The notes beneath the pieces were generated by a model. That model was not told the origin of the DNA. It saw only the letters and a list, made by a program, of their open reading frames with translations, and did not search any database. From CAYLOP01 sp964385305 (lineage in GTDB: Bacteria; Chloroflexota; Anaerolineae; Anaerolineales; E44-bin32): 29,464 bases of DNA. A program made the position numbers and the translations under genes. The stretch lies in the NCBI GenBank assembly GCA_964385305.1, contig CAYLOP010000022.1, forward strand, positions 1 through 29,464, read 5' to 3'. Shown piece by piece: positions 24,984-29,464 of this stretch; position 1 is the first letter of the stretch, and each line of letters opens with the position of its first letter.

Positions 24984-25736
24984 CTACCTCCTTAGGGTTC
25001 CCTGCAGTAGGATGAGCGGCATATGATCTGGCGCGCGGCCAGCGATAAGGGACTCAAAGCGACCCATGGGGCCGCGCGATAGAAGCGAAAAACCGAATCC
25101 ATTCCATTCCCAAACCGTTGGTGCACGGCTGGACGAGGGCGGATCATCATAGGCACCTTCGAGCGCGAGCAACTCCTGCCAGCCATCGCCGTCCAGGTCG
25201 AGAGCGCGGAAGGCTGTGAATGGATCGGCTTGTGCGGAGCCCGCCCAAAGCTCGCGAAAATCTCCCCCATACCAGCCGATCAGGATCAGATGACAGGACT
25301 GGCCGGTGCGGTCGTGAAAGTCCTTTATGCGACCTGGATGTGCGAGATAGCGATCGATCGGCCAGGGAGCGAAATCGCGCCAGAGAAGCAAGGCCGCTTC
25401 GAGATCGCCATCGCGGTTGAGGTCGGTGATCTGCGCATCGATGACCTTCCAATCCGCTGGGCTGCGCCACAGGACGCTTTCCTTTTGGCGGATTGCAGCC
25501 ACGCCGTCCTGTAGATCGAGAACCTCGATCAAACCATCGGAGTCCAGGTCTGCAGCTAAGCGAGGGGTATCGGGCTGAAAGGCGGGAGGCACCGGCACCT
25601 CCGTGATGCGGTCGCCATCCCAAGCATAGATATGCATATGCGTGGGAGCGACTAGAAGCAGCGCAAGCACGCTGCTGGCGAAGAGACCAAGTCTGGATAG
25701 GGATGATGCTTTCATCCGATTCACGTGCGTGTCCAT
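24984..25736 (-). CDS. Secreted or anchored protein with FG-GAP/VCBS-like Asp motifs
   Basis: The 250-residue protein has an N-terminal hydrophobic segment (about 14-33) acting as a signal or anchor. Three calcium-site-like motifs occur: DLDSDGLIEVL (about 65-75), DLNRDGDLEAA (about 104-114) and DLDGDGWQELL (about 178-188). They fit FG-GAP/VCBS blades of a partial beta-propeller. No catalytic motif is seen. The ATG at 25736 is favoured over a methionine seven codons later because a TATAAT box (25748-25743) would start transcription at or next to that ATG. It is the first gene of the DUF3160-CapA operon, so the three products probably act together at the cell surface (inference). Confidence 0.72.
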   Translation of the reverse strand: MDTHVNRMKASSLSRLGLFASSVLALLLVAPTHMHIYAWDGDRITEVPVPPAFQPDTPRLAADLDSDGLIEVLDLQDGVAAIRQKESVLWRSPADWKVIDAQITDLNRDGDLEAALLLWRDFAPWPIDRYLAHPGRIKDFHDRTGQSCHLILIGWYGGDFRELWAGSAQADPFTAFRALDLDGDGWQELLALEGAYDDPPSSSRAPTVWEWNGFGFSLLSRGPMGRFESLIAGRAPDHMPLILLQGTLRR

Positions 25737-25771
25737 AGATACATTATAGGTTCCTCAAAATTGTGGGACAA
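25737..25771 (-). promoter_or_regulatory. Promoter of the VCBS-DUF3160-CapA operon; likely leaderless transcript
   Basis: On the minus strand TTGTCC (25771-25766), a 17-base spacer and TATAAT (25748-25743) stand just before the ATG at 25736. The expected start site falls on the A of the ATG, and no ribosome binding site exists in between. Confidence 0.7.
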
Positions 25772-25797
25772 GCAGCGTGTTTCGTGAGTTGGATACA

Positions 25798-26538
25798 TTA
25801 AAAGATAAGGGAGCGACCTTCACCAAGGTCGCTCCCCTGGAAACCGAGCCGTGCGAGCTGTTCAAGTGTGCCTGTCAGCAGCATAACCACTACAATCACG
25901 AGAAGGGTACCCATACCAATCGACAGGTATCGAATCGCCGAGTTGTGTTTGCGCAGCAGTTCAGTAACACGGCCAATGCCGAGCGCGGCGAGCAGGAAGG
26001 GGATCGCCAGGCCAAGCGAGTAAACGCTCAGCAAAATCACACCCTGGGCAAGTTGTGTGCCATTAATAGCCAGCGTCAGGACGGCGCCCAACACGAGCCC
26101 CACGCAGGGCGCCCACCCGGCGGAGAAGAACACGCCCATCAGACCTGAGGATAAAAACCCTATTGATTTCGGGCGGCTCTGACGGCGGGTATCGCCTTCC
26201 AACAGAGGAATGTGGATCATGCCCATCGTGTGCAGTCCAAAAAGGATGACCACCACACCACCAATGCGGGGAATCCACTCGCGTACATCGAAAAGCAATA
26301 CCCCGATGGCGCCAGCCGCGGCGCCCAAGGAGACGAAAATGGCGCTGAAGCCCAACACAAGCGCGACGCCATGGCTGAAGATCACCCAGCGGTGTTCGAC
26401 GACAATCCCGCTTGTTGTAACCGAGCGCCCGCTGAGGCAGCCGACATACGCGAGCACTAATGCCAGGACGCAAGGGGAAAGAAACGAGGCCAGCCCGACG
26501 AGCAGGGCTAAGCCGACGGTTATATTCGAAGCGTCCAT
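25798..26538 (-). CDS. CcdA/DsbD-type cytochrome c biogenesis membrane protein
   Basis: CcdA moves reducing equivalents across the membrane to extracytoplasmic thiol proteins. The 246-residue protein has six membrane segments and the two conserved cysteines in their usual settings: C23 (FLSPCVLALVLAYVG) and C145 (SAGWAPCVGLVLGA). Length fits CcdA; no thioredoxin domain is fused and no resA-like partner is nearby. The last 12 codons, after the sixth helix, are encoded by the terminator hairpin, so the tail GSDLGEGRSLIF may have no role of its own. A GGAGGA ribosome binding site lies rather far (about 15 bases) before the ATG. Confidence 0.9.
   Translation of the reverse strand: MDASNITVGLALLVGLASFLSPCVLALVLAYVGCLSGRSVTTSGIVVEHRWVIFSHGVALVLGFSAIFVSLGAAAGAIGVLLFDVREWIPRIGGVVVILFGLHTMGMIHIPLLEGDTRRQSRPKSIGFLSSGLMGVFFSAGWAPCVGLVLGAVLTLAINGTQLAQGVILLSVYSLGLAIPFLLAALGIGRVTELLRKHNSAIRYLSIGMGTLLVIVVVMLLTGTLEQLARLGFQGSDLGEGRSLIF
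25809..25836 (-). terminator. Terminator embedded in the 3' end of the ccdA-like gene
   Basis: GGGAGCGACCTT (25809-25820) pairs perfectly over 12 bp with AAGGTCGCTCCC (25825-25836) around a 4-base loop. On the minus strand it is followed by ATCTTTTAAT, which contains the TAA stop codon. The hairpin is inside the reading frame. Confidence 0.85.
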
Positions 26539-26752
26539 AAGCTTGTTAATGTTCCTCCGTAATAGATAACGATCCGTAACTTCAAGGGATGGTTTATCCC
26601 TTGCAGTAAAAGGATGCTGTTGGACAGGCAGCGATCGGTTGTGCGGGGACCATCTCCGACCGCATCCTTATGGTCTAGATGCATCCAGGGCGCCGGTTCT
26701 TACGAAAACGTTCGGGAAGGATGCGAGATTGACGCCACAAGCCAAAAAAAAC
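26539..26752. other. Boundary between chromosome-like DNA and cassette array
   Basis: No gene was recognised. A perfect 8-bp inverted repeat (CAAGGGAT 26583-26590 with ATCCCTTG 26596-26603) lies upstream of the ccdA-like gene. The change from Chloroflexota-like genes to cassette-like DNA occurs between about 26605 and 26753. Confidence 0.5.
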
Positions 26753-26864
26753 TCACAACGGCCTCGAGATGAGCCGCCCGGCCAGCACGTGGTCCTGCGC
26801 GGTTGGGCGATGGGTTCGGGGCAATGTACCGCTCGAACCAAACCGAAGCGTGGACCAGTTAGGC
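26753..26864 (-). repeat. attC-like site A (distal end of array, degenerate)
   Basis: Read on the minus strand, the outer right end is GGCGGCTCATCTCGAGGCC followed by GTTGTGA. This aligns with the L'-R' halves of the other three sites, although R' departs from GTTRRRY. The other end is GCCTAAC (GTTAGGC on plus, 26858-26864), a perfect core site. The inner arms do not pair as well as in the other sites, so this may be a decayed or hybrid attC. It is the last site toward the chromosome. Confidence 0.6.
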
Positions 26865-27069
26865 CGGAACCTGATGGACTTGGCCGGCCATCGTCACGTC
26901 GGGCGGTGACGTGACACCAGCTCTCTGGATTGCTTCACGGAACTCGGCCGACTGGAATAGCTGGCGCGCCCCTGCCGCGTCCTCGTATTCAGCAAGGAGG
27001 ATGAGATCGTTGGGTTTGTTGGAGCTACGGAAGACACTAGGGCGGGGCCCAGTCGCGAGCCCGGTCCTC
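26859..27069 (-). pseudogene. Truncated antibiotic-biosynthesis-monooxygenase-like fragment
   Basis: About 65 residues (VFRSSNKPNDLILLAEYED, AGARQLFQSAEFREAIQRAG) match the C-terminal two thirds of small ABM-like dimeric barrel proteins (usual length about 95-100). The first strand and helix, about 35 residues, are missing. It starts directly after the DUF1801 stop; a TTG overlapping that TGA could start a 70-residue product, though this is doubtful. The stop codon TAA (26861-26859) lies inside the attC core GTTAGGC, as often seen in cassettes. It is probably a remnant left when two cassettes fused. Confidence 0.6.
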
Positions 27070-27559
27070 AACTCACCGCTTTCTTCACGAGCGCGCCGAT
27101 CCTTGCCTCTTCGGCGGCGGTCAACTCTTTCAGCGCGAAGGCGGTCGGCCACATGGCGCCTTCGTCGAGGCTCGCCGCATCGCTGAAGCCGAACGTCGCG
27201 TACCTCGTTTTGAACTTCTGCGCGCTTTGGAAGAAGCAGACGACCTTACCGTCCTTGGCATACGCGGGCATCCCGTACCAGGTTTTCGGCGAGAGGGCTG
27301 GCGCGCTGGTTTTGATGATCGCATGGAGCCGCTTGGCCATGGCGCGATCCGGTTCCGGCATCTCGGCGATCTTTGCGAGCACGTCGCTTTCCCCGTCCGC
27401 CTTGTCCTTCTTCGCGCGCGGACCGCGGCGTGCTTCCGCCTTCAGCTCTTGGGCGCGCTCCTTCATCGCGGCTCGTTCCTCGTCCGTGAAACCCTTGGAC
27501 TTCTTGTTGATCGCGGTAGTGCTCTTGGCGGACTTCTGCGTGTCCTTCTTTGGGCTCAT
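27068..27559 (-). CDS. DUF1801 domain protein (cassette gene)
   Basis: The 163-residue protein has a Lys/Ala-rich, basic N-terminal part (about 1-60) and a DUF1801 domain (about 65-160): PDRAMAKRLHAIIKTSAPAL, KTWYGMPAYAKDGKVVCFF, then LDEGAMWPTAFALKELT. The domain is of the YdhG/Fra type; Fra in Bacillus is a frataxin-like iron chaperone, but most members are uncharacterised. A strong GAGGAGG ribosome binding site sits 6 bases before the ATG, unusual for cassette genes. GC content is clearly higher than in the two other cassette genes, so it has a different origin. It lies between attC sites D and A and continues into the monooxygenase fragment. Confidence 0.85.
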   Translation of the reverse strand: MSPKKDTQKSAKSTTAINKKSKGFTDEERAAMKERAQELKAEARRGPRAKKDKADGESDVLAKIAEMPEPDRAMAKRLHAIIKTSAPALSPKTWYGMPAYAKDGKVVCFFQSAQKFKTRYATFGFSDAASLDEGAMWPTAFALKELTAAEEARIGALVKKAVS

Positions 27560-27637
27560 AGAAACCTCCTCATACTGACTTGGGTTGGAAACATCGCCGC
27601 AGTTCGAGTGCGGACCCGCGCTATTCTAACATGCGCC

Positions 27638-27954
27638 GCCTAACAGCCTCGAGCTGAGTCGCCGGGGCATCCACCCTGACCAGGAATTCCCGCCCCGCTC
27701 TCTTGCCCCATCGATTGCCAATCGCGCCGCATCCCTCGCGGAGCGAAGCGTAGCATCCTTTAGGGCGGTCGCCTCCAGCGAGAGCCTGTGAGAAAAGTCC
27801 AGTTTTTCCGGAATCAGCGGGGGAGCGCCCCACTTTTTACACTCTCACCACGATTTTAAGGGAATAGACATCTATTTACGTGCATAAATCGGCAACTTAC
27901 TCCCACCATTAATCTTTTCGTCGAGTTTTCACACAGTCTGGCGAGACGTTAGGC
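27638..27954 (-). repeat. attC site D, composite, with a second core site
   Basis: On the minus strand the right end reads GGCGACTCAGCTCGAGGCT then GTTAGGC (27644-27638). The paired left arm is GCT[G]GAGGCG[A]CCG (27779-27766), whose complement at the right arm lacks the bracketed G and A; these two bases are unpaired as in true attC. The R'' box by that arm is degenerate (TCACAGG). A perfect GCCTAAC core lies further out (27954-27948), 7 bases from the stop of the 198-aa gene. The site may hold a remnant of a lost cassette in about 27796-27947, where no gene is seen. Confidence 0.7.
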
Positions 27955-27961
27955 GCCCGTG

Positions 27962-28558
27962 TTATGACCCATCTTGATCAGAGATGGCTTTCTCGAGTTT
28001 TTCCCTTAGCATACCCGCAAACTCAGTTGCGTTGGGCCAAAGCCCTCTGTCCAGGGCTCGCTCGTCTGCACCCGATGCTCTCAGTAGAACAGGGCCGACA
28101 TCGTTGTTTATGCTAAAAGCCCAGAGTACATCTTGGCTATGTTTCTCAGGATGTTCAATCATATGATTCCTAACGAAGCGAACGCCGCGTGGATCGAAGG
28201 ACTTAAGCTCAGGAAGTGAGCGAATTACTTGGCGCAACCTCCAAGCGATGTAATAGAAAGCCTCCGTGTACATCTCAATTGAGTCAGTCGCCTCCAGCAA
28301 CTCAACCACTAAAGTTGGCGGATCAGAGCCCTCAAAAGGAGGAATCGCTGCGATCTGAGGCTGCAGAGAATGAATGCGGTCGCTTAGCTGAAAAGTGATC
28401 ATGAGTAAACGACGAAGCTGACGGATCCTCTTTTTTGCCTCTGCGAGGAGGATCGGCATGTAGTTACTCTCTGTATCTGAGAGATATTTGGATGCATACT
28501 CGTCCATGAGAGTATGCAATTCCTCAAAACCTAGATTACTCATAACAGAGTGATTCAT
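27962..28558 (-). CDS. Cassette-borne protein of unknown function with HEPN-like R-N-x4-H motif
   Basis: I do not recognise the family. The 198-residue protein is mostly helical and soluble. It has a charged helix at about 38-62 (EAKKRIRQLRRLL), a second at about 95-115 (YTEAFYYIAWRLRQVIRSL), and then GVRFVRNHMIEHPEKHSQD with R130-N131-x4-H136. An Arg-x(4-6)-His motif after such helices is typical of HEPN domains, which include RNases in toxins and abortive-infection systems; this link is only inferred. The ATG lies 11 bases from attC C and no ribosome binding site is visible. The stop lies 7 bases before an attC core. GC content is lower than in the chromosomal genes. Confidence 0.65.
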   Translation of the reverse strand: MNHSVMSNLGFEELHTLMDEYASKYLSDTESNYMPILLAEAKKRIRQLRRLLMITFQLSDRIHSLQPQIAAIPPFEGSDPPTLVVELLEATDSIEMYTEAFYYIAWRLRQVIRSLPELKSFDPRGVRFVRNHMIEHPEKHSQDVLWAFSINNDVGPVLLRASGADERALDRGLWPNATEFAGMLREKLEKAISDQDGS

Positions 28559-28568
28559 TAATCGGGCG

Positions 28569-28658
28569 CCCTAACGTCTGGGAGCTAAGCTGCGCCGCCA
28601 AGCACCACCATTTGATTTTCGCGCAGCCCCCGGCGTCAGCTTCAGCGACTGGTTAGCC
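28569..28658 (-). repeat. attC site C (well-formed, 90 bp)
   Basis: On the minus strand the order is GGCTAAC (R'', 28658-28652), a 5-base spacer, left arm GCT[G]AAGCTG[A]CGCCG, loop region, right arm CGGCGCAGCTTAGC, and GTTAGGG (R', 28575-28569). The arms are fully complementary except for the bracketed G and A, which are the extrahelical bases. These mark the gene-proximal arm and set the orientation as minus, agreeing with the genes. This is the clearest attC in the window. Confidence 0.9.
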
Positions 28659-29318
28659 GAACGAAACATCCAGGAAGCAATAACCGTCTCGAAGAACTTG
28701 GTTTCCTAATATTATGTCGATGGAGGAAGAGAAGATCGGACCTCCTGTAACAACTGTATGATACTCTCCCGCCTCACCTGATATATCGATACCCACTCTA
28801 TTCAAATCCCGGATCAATTTCCTTGTGATCTTCTTGCCCAAGAAATTTCTACTAAGCTTGCCTTCCTTAATTGATATGATCGTAGCTTCGAAACCTAGTT
28901 CGATAAACTCGTATAGCAGTTCTTGGCGAGCGCGTTTCCATAGCGGATGATACGGTTGAAGTTCAGCACTCGCACAAACCTTCTCACACCATCGACGATG
29001 TTCATTTATGTCGATATCACCGAAAACTCCATACTCAATCCCTAGCTCTTTAAATCCAGTCAATTTTGATACAAATGCATCTTCATAATCTTCCCATGAA
29101 GAAGCTACCGTTCTAAGAGGTATCCCTAACAGCCTGGATTGTTCTTGAATCATCGAAAGATGTAGCCCATGGGATCTGGACCTTTGACCATCTTCTATCA
29201 TCATAGTGAACAAATACTCTGGTCTTCCCCCATTATGGATGGCATGATACAGGGCGAGACAAGAATCTTTCCCCCCGCTCCAAGAACAGAAGAAGAAATG
29301 CCCATTGATTGATATCAT
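28653..29318 (-). CDS. Dph6-family ATP pyrophosphatase (diphthine-ammonia ligase-like), cassette gene
   Basis: From the ATG at 29318 the protein has 221 residues, a normal size for the adenine-nucleotide alpha-hydrolase domain of Dph6. The P-loop SGGKDS is at 14-19 (CSWSGGKDSCLALYHA). The family end motif GEAGEYHTVVTGGP is at 181-194, and GVFGDIDINEHRRW is near 97-110. In eukaryotes and archaea Dph6 amidates diphthine on EF2; bacteria lack diphthamide, so the bacterial role is unknown. The frame is open to 29390, but that part is attC E. The stop TAA (28655-28653) is inside the attC C core. It has no clear ribosome binding site. The gene is AT-richer than the chromosomal part. Confidence 0.88.
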   Translation of the reverse strand: MISINGHFFFCSWSGGKDSCLALYHAIHNGGRPEYLFTMMIEDGQRSRSHGLHLSMIQEQSRLLGIPLRTVASSWEDYEDAFVSKLTGFKELGIEYGVFGDIDINEHRRWCEKVCASAELQPYHPLWKRARQELLYEFIELGFEATIISIKEGKLSRNFLGKKITRKLIRDLNRVGIDISGEAGEYHTVVTGGPIFSSSIDIILGNQVLRDGYCFLDVSFG

Positions 29319-29351
29319 CTTTGTAATATAAGAGTGTTCGTTAATCAGTTC

Positions 29352-29464
29352 GGCTAACGGCTTTGAGCTCAGCCGCCCCGCACTCCACATTACTTACCTT
29401 TCAAGTTTCCCGCACCAGGTCCATCGCTACCAGATCTAGCATCCCGCGGGGTCGACTGCAGCGA
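29352..29464 (-). repeat. attC site E, cut by the window end
   Basis: On the minus strand the right arm is GGGGCGGCTGAGCTC and the core is GTTAGCC (29358-29352). Near the window end the left arm reads GCT[G]CAGTCG[A]CCCCG, pairing with one G-U and the same two unpaired bases as sites C and D. Its R'' box lies just beyond the end. The gene that owns this attC would be to the right. Confidence 0.8.

Noticed and set aside
27621..27833. 70-residue minus-strand frame
   Set aside because: It lies within attC site D; the open frame follows from the conserved palindromic arms.
29319..29390. N-terminal extension of the Dph6-like protein
   Set aside because: The extra 24 residues are encoded by attC E, and homology starts at the ATG at 29318.
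29444..29464. SalI-PstI-like bases at the window end, suggesting vector polylinker
   Set aside because: The same bases fit the left arm of attC E with the expected two unpaired positions, and the polylinker match is imperfect.

Overview
The window reads as about 26.5 kb of bacterial chromosome followed by a 2.9 kb integron gene-cassette array. The chromosomal part looks like Chloroflexota, probably Anaerolineae-like. This is inferred from the gene set (LCP/LytR protein, RodZ-like protein with a Thr/Pro-rich tail, DUF3160 lipoprotein operon, a small Mrp/MIP18/NifX/zinc-ribbon cluster, NfeD-stomatin pair) and from moderately GC-rich coding. No rRNA or tRNA gene, CRISPR array, IS element or replication origin was seen.

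Layout. (1) 1-1151, plus strand: tail of a probable Mrp/MinD-type ATPase, a MIP18/DUF59 protein, a NifX-like protein and a Gly/Arg-rich zinc-ribbon protein. The first three genes are joined by ATGA overlaps and suggest Fe-S or metal-cofactor handling. (2) 5683-1457, minus strand: small membrane protein, selA, an M24 peptidase and tsaD, closed by a hairpin terminator at 1394-1422. (3) 5797-9187, plus strand: ABC-F ATPase and LCP cell-wall ligase, ending at a bidirectional terminator. (4) 9316-10231, minus: PAP2 phosphatase and an alkyltransferase-like (ATL) DNA repair protein. (5) 10441-11784, plus: GAF/HD-GYP protein. (6) 13217-11921, minus: MFS transporter broken by a one-base change in a run of eight G; then nadE and an Lgt-like membrane protein lacking the usual catalytic residues. 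(7) 15219-21838, plus: YghO-like acetyltransferase, NfeD and stomatin-like pair, RimI-like acetyltransferase, ribosomal protein L9 with a long acidic tail, RodZ-like protein and RimO. (8) 25736-21848, minus: tight operon of VCBS-like secreted protein, DUF3160 lipoprotein and CapA-like phosphoesterase. (9) 26538-25798, minus: CcdA-like membrane protein whose last codons are the terminator hairpin.

(10) 26753-29464: integron cassette array, the most notable part. Four related recombination-site modules lie at 26753, 27638, 28569 and 29352. In three of them (27638, 28569, 29352) the two arms pair with two unpaired bases at the same positions, as in attC hairpins. Cassette genes run on the minus strand: a Dph6-family ATP pyrophosphatase, an unknown 198-aa protein with a HEPN-like R-N-x4-H motif, and a DUF1801 protein followed by a truncated monooxygenase-like fragment. 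Two reading frames stop inside attC core sites. The geometry places any integrase and attI to the right of the window. The window ends inside the fourth attC.

Several genes have a good -10 box 6-15 bases before the start codon and no ribosome binding site, so leaderless or near-leaderless mRNAs are likely common in this organism. The array could be genuinely chromosomal, or joined to the chromosomal part by assembly; the sequence alone cannot decide this.
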